A DNA stretch of 64,000 nucleotides from Balaenoptera acutorostrata (taxonomy: Eukaryota > Chordata > Mammalia > Artiodactyla > Balaenopteridae), in the NCBI RefSeq assembly GCF_949987535.1, contig NC_080067.1, positions 58,648,405 to 58,712,404 on the forward strand. Direction: 5' to 3'. Position numbers and translations under genes: made by a program. Below, one piece after another: positions 47,044-57,974 of the stretch. Each line of letters opens with the position of its first letter. The first letter of the stretch is position 1. The notes under the pieces were generated by a model. It searched no databases. It had not been told where the DNA came from and saw nothing but the letters and a program-made list of their open reading frames with translations.

Positions 47044-47935
47044 CTTTCCTACGTTTTTGTTCCACAGGCTGCAGGATTGTAATTCTTCTTACCTCCGCTG
47101 TCTGCCCTCTGGTGGATGCGGCTGTCTAAGAGGCTTGTGCAAGTTTCCTGATGGGAGGGACTGGTGGTGGGTAGAGCTGGCTGTTGCTCTGGTGGGCAGA
47201 GCTCAGTAGAACTTCAGTCCGCTTGTCTGCTGATGGGTGGGGCTGGGTTCCCTCCCTGTTGGTTGTTTGGCCTGAGGCGACCCAACACTGGAGCCTGCCC
47301 GGGCTCTTTGGTGGGGTTAATGGTGGACTCTGGGAGGCCTCACTCCAAGGAGTACTTCACAAAGCTTCTGCTGCCAGTGTCCTTGTCCTCATGGTGAGAC
47401 ACAGCCACCCCCCGCCTCTTCAGGAGATCCTCCAACACTAGCAGGTAGGTCTGGTTCAGTCTCCTGTTGGGTCACCGGTCCTTCCCCTGGGTCCCGATGT
47501 GCACACTACTTTGTGTGTGCCCTCCAAGAGTGGAGTCTCTGTTTCCTCCAGTCCTGTCGATGTCCTGCAGTCAAATCCTGCTAGCCTTCAAAGTCTGATT
47601 CTCTAGGAATTCCTCCTCCCATTGCTGGACCCCCAGGTCGGGAAGCCTGACGTGGGGCTCAGAACCTTCACTCCAGTGGGTGGACTTCTGTGGTATGTGT
47701 TCTCCAGTTTGTGAGTCACCCACCCAGCAGTTATGCGATTTGATTTTATTGTGATTGCGCTCCTCCTACTGTCTCATTGTGACTTCTCCTTTGTCTTTGT
47801 ATGTGGGGTATCTTTTTTGGTGAGTTCCAGTGTCTTCCTCTTGATGACTGTTCCGCAGTCAGTTGTGATTCTGGTGCTCTCGCAAGAGGGAGTGAGAGCA
47901 TGTCCTTCTACTCCACCATCTTGAACCAATCTCCC
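47044..47935 (-). promoter_or_regulatory. L1 D 5'UTR / internal promoter (A/D type)
   Basis: An 890-bp leader colinear with 16727-17607 of copy A (shared 'ctttgtgtgtgccctccaag', 'ggaattcctcctcccattgc', 'gggaagcctgacgtggggct'). A YY1-like aagatggtgg lies at 47913-47922 on the minus strand. Confidence 0.75.
47913..47922 (-). promoter_or_regulatory. YY1-like site at L1 D 5' end
   Basis: aagatggtgg on the minus strand, identical to copy A. Confidence 0.5.
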
Positions 47936-47949
47936 CAAAGATTACTTTT
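47936..47949. repeat. Target-site duplication of L1 D, 5' side
   Basis: caaagattactttt. Confidence 0.9.
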
Positions 47950-48133
47950 CTAGTTTTTTGTTTCTTTAGCTGGTTAGCTGGTTTATGAGTTTTGATATTT
48001 TGCATTTTTGTTTTTTGCTGTTTTTGTTTCTGTTGGCCAAAATACCTGATCAGACTTAAGTCTGTGTACTTTTCAACGTTTAAAATTTGTATTCTCTTGG
48101 CTGAAATCATTGTAAACATTTTACTGCTGCTTT

Positions 48134-48145
48134 AATAATACTCTT
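48134..48145. repeat. Target-site duplication of L1 E, 3' side
   Basis: aataatactctt, identical to 55543-55554. Confidence 0.9.
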
Positions 48146-48528
48146 TTTTTTTTTTCAAACATCTTTATTGAAGTATAATTGCCTTACAATAGTGTGTTAG
48201 CATCTGCTTTATAACAAAGTGAATCAGTTATACATATACAATATGTTCCCATTTCTCTTCCCTCTTGCATCTCCCTCCCTCCCACCCTCCCCATCCCACC
48301 CCTCTAGGTGGTCACAGAGCACCGAGCTGATCTCCCTGTGCTATGCGGCTGCTTCCCACTAGCTATCTATTTTACATTTGGTAGTGTATATATGTCCATG
48401 ACACTCTCTTACCCTGTCACATCTCACCCCACCCCCTCCCCATATCCTCAAGTCCATTCTCTAGTAGGTCTGTGTCTTTATTCCCATCTTGCCACTAGGT
48501 TCTTCATGGCCTTTTTTTTTTTTTTCCC

Positions 48529-51500
48529 TTAGATTCCATATATATGTGTTAGCATACTGTATTTGTTTTTCTCTTTCTGACTTACTTCACTCTGTATGAC
48601 AGACTCTAACTCCATCCACCTCATTACAAATACCTCCATTTCATTTCTTTTTATGGCTGAGTAATATTCCATTGTATATATGTGCCACATCTTCTTTATC
48701 CATTCATCTGTCGATGGACATTTAGGTTGCTTCCATGTCCTGGCTATTGTAAATAGAGCTGCAGTGAACATTTTGGTACATGACTCTTTTTGACCTATGG
48801 TTTTCTCAGGGTATATGCCCAGTAGTGGGATTGCTGGGTCGTATGGTAGTTCTATTTGTGGTTTTTAAGGAACCTCCATACTGTTCTCCATAGTGGCTGT
48901 ATCAATTTACATTCCCACCAACAGTGCAAGAGTGTTCCCTTTCCTCCACACCCTCTCCAGCATTTATTGTTTCTAGATTTTTTGATGATGGCCATTCTGA
49001 CCGGTGTGAGATGATATCTCATTGTAGTTTTGATTTGCATTTCTCTAATGATTAATGATGTTGAGCATTCTTTCATGTGTCTGTAGGCCATCTGTATATC
49101 TTCTTTGGAGAAATGTCTATTTAGATCTTCTGCCCATTTTTGGATTGGGTTGTTCGTTTTTTTGTTATTGAGCTGCATGAGCTGCTTGTAAATCTTGGAG
49201 ATTAATCCTTTGTCAGTTGCTTCATTTGCAAATATTTTCTCCCATTCTGGGGGTTTTCTTTTGGTCTTGTTTATGGTTTCCTTTGCTGTGCAAAAGCTTT
49301 TAAGTTTCATTAGGTCCCATTTGTTTATTTGTGTTCTTATTTCCATTTCTCTGGGAGCTGGGTCAAAAAGAATCTTGCTGTGATGTATGTCATAGAGTGT
49401 TCTGCCTATGTTTTCCTCTAAGAGTTTGATAGTGTCTGCCCTTACACTTAGGTCTTTAATCCATTTTGAGTTTATTTTTGAGCATGGTGTCAGGGAGTGT
49501 TCTAATTTCATACTTTTACATGTTCCTGTCCAATTTTCCCAGCACCACTTATTGAAGAGGCTGTCTTTTCTCCACTGTATATGCTTGCCTCCTTTATCAA
49601 AGATAAGTTGACCATATGTGTGTGGGTTTATCTCTGGGCTTTCTATCCTGTTCCATTGATCTATATTTCTGTTTTTGTGCCAATACCAAACTGTCTTGAT
49701 TACTGAAGCTTTCTAATATAGTCTGAAGTCAGGGAGCCTGATTCCCCCAGCTCCATTTTTCGTTCTCAAGATTGCTTTGGCTATTCGGGGTCTTTTGTGT
49801 TTCCATACAAATTGTGAAATTTTTTGTTCTAGTTCTGTGAAAAATGCCAGTGGTAGTTTGATAGGGATTGCATTGAATCTGTAGATTGCTTTGGGTAGTA
49901 GAGTCATTTTCACAATGTTGATTCTTCCAATCCAGGAACATGGTATATCTCTCCATCTATTTGTATCATCTTTAATTTCTTTCATCAGTGTCTTATAATT
50001 TTCTGCATACAGGTCTTTTGTCTCCTTAGGTAGGTTTATTCCTAGATATTTTATTCTTTTTGTTGCAATGGTAAATGGGAGTGTTTTCTTAATTTCACTT
50101 TCAGATTTTTCGTCATTAGTGTATAGAAATGCAAGAGATTTCTGTGCATTAATTTTGTATCCTGCTACTTTACCAAATTCATTGGTTAGCTCTAGGAGTT
50201 TTCTGGTAGCATCTTTAGGATTCTCTATGTATAGTATCATGTCATCTGCAAATAGTGACAGCTTTACTTCTTCTTTTCCGATTTGGATTCCTTTTATTTC
50301 TTTGTCTTCTCTGATTGCTGTGGCTAGGACTTCCAGAACTATGTTGAATAATAGTGGTGAGAGTGGGCAACCTTGTCTTGTTCCTGATCTTAGTGGAAAT
50401 GGTTTCATTTTTTCACCATTGAGGACAATGTTGGCTGTGGGTTTGTCATATATGGCCTTTATTATGTTGAGGAAAGTTCCCTCTATGCCTACTTTCTGCA
50501 GGGCTTTTATCATAAATGGGTGTTGAATTTTGTCAAAAGCTTTCTCTGCATCTATTGAGATGATCATATGGTTTTTCTCCTTCAATTTGTTAATATGGTG
50601 TATCACATTGATTGATTTGCGTATATTGAAGAATCCTTGCATTCCTGGGATAAACCCCACTTGATCATGGTGTATGATCCTTTTAATGTGCTGTTGGATT
50701 CTGTTTGCTAGTATTTTGTTGAGGATTTTTGCATCTATGTTCATCAGTGATATTGGCCTGTAGTTTTCTTTCTTTGTGACATCTTTGTCTGGTTTTGGTA
50801 TCAGGGTGATGGTGGCCTCGTAGAATGAGTTTGGGAGTGTTCCTCCCTCTGCAATATTTTGGAAGAGTTTGAGAAGGATAGGTGTTAGCTCTTCTCTAAA
50901 TGTTTGATAGAATTCGCCTGTGAAGCCATCTGGTCCTGGGCTTTTGTTTGTTGGAAGGTTTTTAATCACAGTTTCAATTTCAGTGCTTGTGATTGATCTG
51001 TTCATATTTTCTATTTCTTCCTGGTTCAGTCTCGGCAGTTTGTGCATTTCTAAGAATCTGTCCATTTCTTCCAGGTTGTCCATTTTATTGGCATAGAGTT
51101 GCTTGTAGTAATCTCTCATGATCTTTTGTATTTCTGCAGTGTCAGTGGTTACTTCTCCTTTTTCATTTCTAATTCTATTGATCTGAGTCTTCTCCCTTTT
51201 TCTCTTGATGAGTCTGGCTAATGGTTTATCAATTTTGTTTATCTTCTCAAAGAACCAGCTTTTAGTTTCATTGATTTTTGCTATTGTTTCCTTCATTTCT
51301 TTTTCATTTATTTCTGACCTGATCTTTATAATTTCTTTCCTTCTGCTGGCTTTGGGGTTTTTTTGTTCTTCTTTCTCTAATTGCTTTAGGTGCAAGGTTA
51401 GGTTGTTTATTCGAGATGTTTCCTGTTTCTTGAGGTAGGCTTGTATTGCTATAAACTTCCCTCTTAGCACTGCTTTTGCTGTGTCCCATAGGTTTTGGGT

Positions 51501-52346
51501 CGTCGTGTCTCCATTGTCATTTGTTTCTAGGTATTTTTTGATTTCCCCTTTGATTTCTTCAGTAATCACTTCGTTATTAAGTAATGTATTGTGTAGCCTC
51601 ATTGTGTTTGTATTTTTTACAGATCTTTTCCTGTAATTGATATCTAGTCTCATAGCGTTGTGGTCGGAAAAGATACTTGATACGATTTCAATTTTCTTAA
51701 ATTTACCAAGGCTTGATTTGTGACCCAAGATATGATCTATCCTGGAGAATGTTCCATGAGCACTTGAGAAAAATGTGTATTCTGTTGTTTTTGGGTGGAA
51801 TGTCCTATAAATATCAATTAAGTCCATATTGTTTAATGTATCATTTAAAGCTTGTGTTTCCTTATTTATTTTCATTTTGGATGATCTGTCCATTGGTGAA
51901 AGTGGGGTGTTAAAGTCCCCTAGTATGATTGTGTTGCTGTCAATTTCCCCTTTTATGGCTGTTAGTATTTGCCTTATGTATTGAGGTGCTCCTATGTTGG
52001 GTGCATAAATATTTACAATTGTTATACCTTCCTCTTGGATCGATCCCTTGATCATTATATAGTGTCCTTCTTTGTCTCTTGTAATAGTCTTTATTTTAAA
52101 GTCTATTTTGTCTGATATGAGAATTGCTACTCCAACTTTCTTTTGATTTCCATTTGCATGGAATATCTTTTTCCATCCCCTCACTTTCAGTCTGTATGTG
52201 TCCCTAGGTCTGAAGTGGGTCTCTTGTGGACAGCATATATATGGGTCTTGTTTTTGTATCCATTCAGCCAGCCTGTGTCTTTTGGTGGGAGCATTTAATC
52301 CATTTACATTCAAGGTAATTATCGATATGTATGTTCCTGTTCCCAT
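48529..52346 (-). pseudogene. L1 E ORF2, two inactivating changes
   Basis: It starts [16 protein letters not shown] at 52346. 877 codons are open. The endonuclease domain (residues 1-240) keeps N13, E42, D144, N146, D204 and H229, matching the catalytic set of human L1 one position lower. The RT domain follows with [12 protein letters not shown] and FADDMILY. Codon 878 is a nonsense change (tac-type codon to tag, 49713-49715) just after RLPDFRLY. Downstream the same frame stays open through the [16 protein letters not shown] motif until a net 1-nt deletion in an A-run near 48857-48868 shifts it. The end (THIYGI, stop at 48529) is in another frame. The span of 3818 nt is one short of a 1272-residue protein. 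Confidence 0.95.
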
Positions 52347-52404
52347 TTTCTTAAATGTATTGGGTTTGTTATTGTAGGTGTTTTCCTTCTCTTGTGTTTC
52401 TTGC

Positions 52405-53298
52405 CTAGAGAATTTCCTTTAGCATTTGTTGTAAAGCTGGTTTGGTGGTGCTGAACTCTCTCAGCTTTTGCTTGTCTGTAAAGGTTTTAATTTCTCCATC
52501 GAATCTGAATGAGATCCTTGCTGGGTAGAGTAATCTTGGTTGTAGGTTTTTCTCCTTCATCACTTTAAGTATATCCTGCCACTCCCTTCTGGCTTGCAGA
52601 GTTTCTGCTGAGAGATCAGATGTTAACCTTATGGGGATTCCCTTGTGTGTTATTTGTTTTTTTTCCCTTGCTGCCTTTAATATGTTTTCCTTATATTTAA
52701 TTTTTGACAGTTTGATTAATATGTGTCTTGGCGTGTTCCTCCTTGGGTTTATCCTGTATGGGACTCTCTGTGCTTCCAGGACTTGATTAACTATTTCCTT
52801 TCCCATATTAGGGAAGTTTTCAACTATAATCTCTTCAAAAATTTTCTCAGTCCCTTTCTTTTTCTCTTCTTCTTCTGGTACCCCTATAATTCGAATGTTG
52901 GCGCGTTTAATGTTGTCCCAGAGGTCCCTTAGACTGTCCTCAGTTCTTTTCATTCTTTTTTCTTTATCCTGCTCTGTAGTAGTTATTTCCATCATTTTAT
53001 CTTCCAGGTCACTTATCCTATCTTCTGCCTCAGTTATTCTACTATTGATCCCATCTAGAGTATTTTTAATTTCATTTATTGTGTTTTTCATCATTGCTTG
53101 GTTCCTCTTTAGTTCTTCTACATCCTTGTTAAATGTTTCTTGCATTTTGTCTATTCTATTTCCAAGATTTTGGATCATCCTTACTATCATTATTCTGAAT
53201 TCTTTTTCAGGTAGACTACCTATTTCCTCTTCATTTGTTAAGTCCAGTGTGTTTTGAGCCTGCTCCTTCATCTGCTGTGTGTTTTTCTGTCATCTCAT
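52405..53298 (-). pseudogene. L1 E ORF1, stop at codon 3
   Basis: The lineage start codon is at 53298, but codon 3 (aga in copy B) is tga at 53290-53292. An internal atg at codon 10 (53271) opens 288 codons to MLKEIL, stop 52405-52407. These contain the coiled coil (about residues 30-110 of the shortened frame, EDRISDLEDKMMEI), the RRM (ANIRIIGVPEEEE), PRRNTPRHILIKL and the C-terminal domain (LYPARISFRFDGEIKTF). Only nine N-terminal residues are lost if translation starts at the internal atg, so an almost complete nucleic-acid-binding protein could in principle be made. The spacer to the ORF2 start is 58 nt. Confidence 0.9.
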
Positions 53299-54486
53299 TT
53301 TGCCTATCTTACTGTGTTTGGGGTCTCCTTTTCACAGGCTGCAGGTTCGTAGTTCCCGTTGTTTTTGGTATCTGTCCCCAGTGGCTAAGGTTGGTTCAGT
53401 GGGTTGTGTAGGCTTCCTGGTGGAGGGAACTAGTGCCTGAGTTCTGGTGGATGAGGCTAGATCTTGTCTTTCTGGTGGGCACGTCCACGTCTGGTGGTGT
53501 ATTTTGGGGTGTCTGTGGCCTTATTTTGATTTTAGGCAGCCTCTCTGCTAATGGATGGGGTTGTGTTCCTGTCTAGCTAGTTGTTTGGCATAGGGTGTCC
53601 AGCACTGTAGCTTGCTGGTCGTTGAGTGAAGCTGGGTCTTGATGTTGAGATGGAGATCTCTGGGAGATTTTTGCCGTTTGGTATTACGTGGAGCTGGGAG
53701 GTCTCTTGTGGACCAGTGTTCTGAAGTTGGCTCTCCCACCTCAGAGGCACGGCCCTGATGCCTGGCTGGAGCACCAAGAGCCTTTCATCCACACGGCTCA
53801 GAGTAAAAGGGAGAAAAAATAGAAAGAAAGAAAGAAAGAGGCTATAATATAGTGAAGTAAAATAAAGCTATTGTAAAGCAAAGCTATACAGACAAAATCT
53901 CACCCAGAAGCATATACATATACACTCACAAAAAAAAGGAAAAGGGGAAAAATTAATATCTCCTGCTCCCAGAGTCCCCCTCCTGCATTTGGGCTGATTC
54001 GTTGTCTATTCAGGTATTCAACAGATGCAGGCACATCAAGTTGTTTGTGGAGCTTTAATCCGCTGCTCCTGAGGCTGCTGGGAGAGATTTCCCCTTCTCT
54101 TCCCTGTTCGCACAGCTCCTGGGGTTCAGCTTTGGATTTGGACCTGCCTCTGCGTGTAGGTCGCCTGAGGGCGTCTGTTCCCCACCCAGACAGGACGGGG
54201 TTAAAGGAGCAGCTGCTTCGGGGGCTCTGGCTCACCCAGGCCGCGGGGAGGGAGCGGTACGGAGGAGGCGGGGCGAGCCTGCGGCGGCCGAGGCCGGCGT
54301 GACGTTGCACCAGCTCGAGGCGCGCAGTGCGTTCCCCCGGGGATGTTGTCCCCGGATCCCGGGACCCCGGCAGTGGCGGGCTGCACAGGCTCCCGGGAGG
54401 GGCGGTGTGGAGAGTGACCTGTGCTCACACACAGGCTTTTTGGAGGCGGCAGCAGCAGCCCCAGCATCTCACGCCCGTCTCTGGGG

Positions 54487-55218
54487 TCCGCGCTGATCGC
54501 CATGGCTTGCGCCCTTCTCTGGAGTTCGTTTAGGCGGCGCTCTGAATCCCCTCTCCTTGCGCGCAGCGAAACAAAGAGGCAAGAAAAAGTCTCTTGCCTC
54601 TTCGGCAGCTGCAGACCTTTTCCCGGTCTCCCTCCCGGCTAGCTGTGGTGCGCCAACCCCTTCAGGCTGTGTTCACGCCGCCAGCCCCAGTCCTCTCCCT
54701 GCGATCCGACCGCAGCCCGAGCCTCAGGTCCCAGCCCTGCCCGCCCCGGCGGGGGAGCAGACAAGCCTCTCGGGCTGGTGAGCGCCGCTCGGCGCCGAGC
54801 CTCTGTGCAGGAGTCTCTCCGATTTTCCCTCTGCGCCCCTGTTGCTGTGGGATCCGCGCTGATAGCCGCGGCTCGCGCTCTTCTCTGGAGTTCGTTTAGG
54901 CGGCGCTCTGAATCCCCTCTCCTTGCCCGCCGCGAAACAAAGAGGCAAGAAAAAGTCTCTTGCCTCTTCGGCAGCTGCAGACTTTTTCCCCGGACTCCCT
55001 CCCGGCTAGCTGTGGTGCGCTAACCCCTTCAGGCTGTGTTCACGCTGCCAGCCCCAGTTCTCTCCCTGCGATCCGACCGAAGCCCGAGCCTCAGCTCCCA
55101 GCCCCGCCCGCCCCGGCGGCTAAGCAGACAAGCCTCTTGGGCTGGTGAGTGCTGCTCGGCGCCGAGCCTCTGTGCGGGAACCTCTCCGCTTTGCCCTCCG
55201 CACCTCTGTGGCTGCGCT
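54487..55218 (-). repeat. 366-bp tandem duplication in L1 E promoter
   Basis: The unit starting tccgcgctgat at 54487 recurs at 54853. Both contain 'cttctctggagttcgtttag', 'gcggcgctctgaatcccc', 'ggctagctgtggtgcgc', 'gcagacaagcctct' and 'gcgccgagcctctgtgc'. The copies differ by scattered substitutions (gatcgccatgg against gatagccgcgg). Copy B has one unit (from about 28896). Confidence 0.92.
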
Positions 55219-55527
55219 CTCCTCCGTGGCTCTGAAGCTTCCCCCCTCCGCCCCCCGCAGTCTCCGCCCGCGAAGGGGCTCCTAGTGCGTGGAAACCTTT
55301 CCTCCTTCACGGCTCCCTCCCACTGGTGCAGGTGCCGTCCCTATTCTTTTGTCTCTGTTATTTCTTTTTTCTTTTGCCCTACCCAAGTACGGGGGGAGTT
55401 TCTTGCCTTTTTGGAGGTCGGACATTTTCTGCCAGCGTTCAGTGGGTGTTCTGTAGGAGCAGTTCCACGTGTAGATGTATTTCTACTGTATCTGTGGGAA
55501 GGAAGGTGATCTCCGCGTCTTACTCTT

Positions 55528-55537
55528 CCGCCATCTT
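55528..55537 (-). promoter_or_regulatory. YY1 site at L1 E 5' end
   Basis: aagatggcgg on the minus strand, five bases from the L1 5' boundary. Confidence 0.62.
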
Positions 55538-55542
55538 CTCCC

Positions 55543-55554
55543 AATAATACTCTT
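55543..55554. repeat. Target-site duplication of L1 E, 5' side
   Basis: aataatactctt. Confidence 0.9.
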
Positions 55555-56253
55555 AAGAAAAGAGGGATACCTGTGTGAGTTTTTTTTTTTTAATGAGTTT
55601 TCAGTATAAAATAGGTATAATAGTGAGTCATGTCCAAATCTTCATTGTCAAAATTGCCTGAATGAGAGATGTTATTTATCAATTTATTATGAAGAAATCT
55701 GACCTGGAGATTTATAATATGTCTTACAGACTAATGGAGTTTTCATTTTGGAATGGAGTATTTCTTTTTTAAAAGTGGGGTAGTAGGCTGTATTTTTAGG
55801 CCATCCTGGGAGAGCAATACCTGAGAAAGTAATTAGAATCAATAGTTGGGCAAAGATTGGGATCAGTGCTCAGGAATGATCTACATAATTTTGATATCAA
55901 GGGAGCTTCTCTTAGAGCCTTTCTCATCTTTTGGTGATTAATCAGATATTTAAAGTGAATACATTTACTTGATCTCATCTAGAGAGAATGTTTGAAAGTG
56001 CAATATATGAAGAAATCATTGTAGAGCTGCAAAGTTTTCTAACTTGGCTCCTCACTAACAGAGATCTTTGCCTCTGGTAAATTCTCTTGTTTCCATTATT
56101 TTTCTAGATAACAATGCCCCTAAAACAGTTTTTATAAACCCTGAAAGTTGAGTCTAAATTCTCCTTGTAGGATCTATTATGACCATTTTTTGTTTAGCAA
56201 AATATTTGAATTTGATGTGCTTGAGTGTGACTCTACTTGCTGTGTGTGTGACT

Positions 56254-56294
<41 letters not shown>

Positions 56295-56660
56295 GAGAGA
56301 GAGACCTAGAGAATGGGGGGGGATGGATTTTTTCAGCTTTCCCAGCTATCAGTTCCCCTTCTTCCACTAACCAAGTGAGAAAATTAGTGGGCAGGCTAGC
56401 AAGATAACTCAGACTCACTGTAATATAGGTTTTTCAAATTCTTATGTAGGGCAATATGAATAGTCATATACCTTTCTTAGATCTTGTGAGATAACTTAGT
56501 ATATGCCAGAGACCTACTTCCCATTAACCTTCCTAATGAATTATTTTAATTTCTAAGTAAGTTATCTTACTATCAGCATAATCTCTCTAATTCATATACG
56601 GCATAGTTAGGCTCAGGGACAATTGGTTTGAAAGATTAATAGAATAATTATTAGAAAAGT
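55555..56660. other. No gene recognised; contains (TG)n(GA)n microsatellite
   Basis: Apparently unique sequence. The compound repeat (TG)5-ac-(TG)12-(GA)n occupies 56241-56306. Confidence 0.55.
56241..56306. repeat. Compound (TG)n(GA)n microsatellite
   Basis: TG repeats to about 56277, then GA repeats with single g interruptions. Confidence 0.95.
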
Positions 56661-56664
56661 TTTT

Positions 56665-56910
56665 CTTTGGGGCTAGTACATGTCAGACACTATTCTAAAT
56701 GTTTTGTGACTTTTTACCTATTCCAATCTTTACTTCTGAGGAAGGTACTGCTATTAATACCCTTATTTTGCAGATGGGGAAATTGAGGCACGAAGAGATT
56801 TTATATACTTGCTTAAGGGTACACAGCTATTAAGTGACAGACCTGGAATTCAGACCCACACAGTCTGACTCTAGAGCCAACACTCTTAACCAGTTGCTTT
56901 CCCGAAAAAA
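56665..56910 (-). mobile_element. MIR SINE
   Basis: On the minus strand: 'ttggctctagagtcagactg', 'gaattccaggtctgtcactt', 'aatagctgtgtacccttaag' and 'ttccccatctgcaaaataag'. Near full length. The plus-strand ORF from 56834 overlaps it and is not a gene. Confidence 0.85.
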
Positions 56911-56914
56911 GGGG

Positions 56915-57565
56915 AAAGCTTATTTTTATGTAGTAAGAAATGCTGGATTTTTATTTAGAAAAGTTAAGTTAAAGATTTTAGCCTCAGGCTGTGGTTTATC
57001 CACTCAAACTCATGAATCAGAAATCTTTGGTATAGGCTTATCTTGGAGCCGTTCATTTTCTTGTTTATGGACTTTTATGCCTGCTCCTCAGCTTTCTGGC
57101 ATGATGGAGGACAGAGCTCCAGTTAAGATGCCCATCATGTGCAACATGTCAGAACCCTGAAGAGTTGTGATGGGTGAGGAGTAATTGAGACTAATACTGA
57201 TGCATAATGAAAATTACTGCCAGATGCTGGCAGAGTTCTGGGAGCTCTATTATGTTACATGCACATTGCTGTTGTAGTTTCTGAAGTAGTTTATAGATTT
57301 CTTGATTTTTCTGTGATATTTACATGACTATGGATGTCTAAATTTAGTGGTTCACTTATTTTTGATTGCAAATAACTAATAAGACTGACTGAGGATTTTT
57401 CTTCTTTATTTAGTCGGCTACTTGAGAGTGTAATTTAAGGGGAGAAAAAAGACCTTATCAGTTTGACTATCTGTGCCAAAGATGATGCTTTGACATAATC
57501 ATTGCCAGTGCTGCAATTTGTTTCCTAAAGCTTTAATCCATCAAAGGATGTAAAGGCCACCCAAT
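56915..57565. other. No gene or repeat recognised
   Basis: Apparently unique sequence. Confidence 0.5.
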
Positions 57566-57569
57566 GAAG

Positions 57570-57745
57570 TGGTTGGAACATGGGACCATCCAGGTGTTTA
57601 AATTCTGTTCTTACTACTTACCTTTAATGCAATTCCAAGTAGGTTTCTTACCTCCCCTGAACCTTCTTTTTCTCCACGGCAAAATGGAAATCATTTCATG
57701 GACATTGTTCAGAGGATTCACAAAGCCTAATCATCTCTGATCAGA
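57570..57745 (+). mobile_element. Degenerate MIR
   Basis: 'agtggttggaacatgggacc', 'taggtttcttacctcccctg' and 'cacggcaaaatggaaatcat' follow MIR order with heavy divergence. Confidence 0.55.
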
Positions 57746-57749
57746 GGGT

Positions 57750-57970
57750 CACACTGAGAATGATCCCAAGTCTAGGCACCTTCACTCTGACCTCTACAGA
57801 CTATTCTTCCTTCTTATTCTTTACATATTTCATGTTACTGAGGACTACAACATACAGTAGTATCTAGTGCTCAGTTTTTATTCCTGGCTTGGACTGTGGC
57901 TCTGACTGCTCTTACACTAGTAACCCAAACTAGTAAACCAAAGAAGGGACTGCAGAGACAGTGTGATATA
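57750..57970. other. No gene or repeat recognised
   Basis: Short unique stretch. Confidence 0.5.
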
Positions 57971-57974
57971 GTGC

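Larger units (their letters stand above)
41766..47935 (-). mobile_element. Full-length LINE-1 copy D (A/D lineage)
   Basis: A complete minus-strand L1 bracketed by a perfect 14-bp duplication: an A/T-rich tail (41766-41793 complement), the A/D-type 3'UTR, ORF2 with a nested SINE, ORF1 and a 0.9-kb 5'UTR whose 5' end lies at 47935. Unlike copy A it has no extra sequence between L1 and the tail. Both ORFs are broken. Confidence 0.93.
48146..55542 (-). mobile_element. Full-length LINE-1 copy E (B/E lineage), least decayed
   Basis: A 7.4-kb minus-strand L1 bracketed by a perfect 12-bp duplication: a short T-run tail, the B/E-type 3'UTR (48156-48528), ORF2 with only two breaks, ORF1 with one nonsense codon, and a CpG-rich 2.24-kb leader with a 366-bp tandem duplication. 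It is the youngest-looking L1 in the window. It lies 198 bp from copy D in the same orientation. Confidence 0.95.
53299..55542 (-). promoter_or_regulatory. L1 E 5'UTR / internal promoter with CpG island
   Basis: A 2.24-kb leader. 54050-55300 is strongly GC- and CpG-rich, a CpG-island-like block that is much less decayed than in copy B. It contains a 366-bp tandem duplication and a perfect YY1 core at the 5' end. By analogy with other L1 leaders it should drive RNA polymerase II transcription towards ORF1. Confidence 0.78.

Noticed and set aside
56834..57160. 108-codon plus-strand ORF
   Set aside because: Its first quarter lies in a minus-strand MIR. The rest has no recognisable content.
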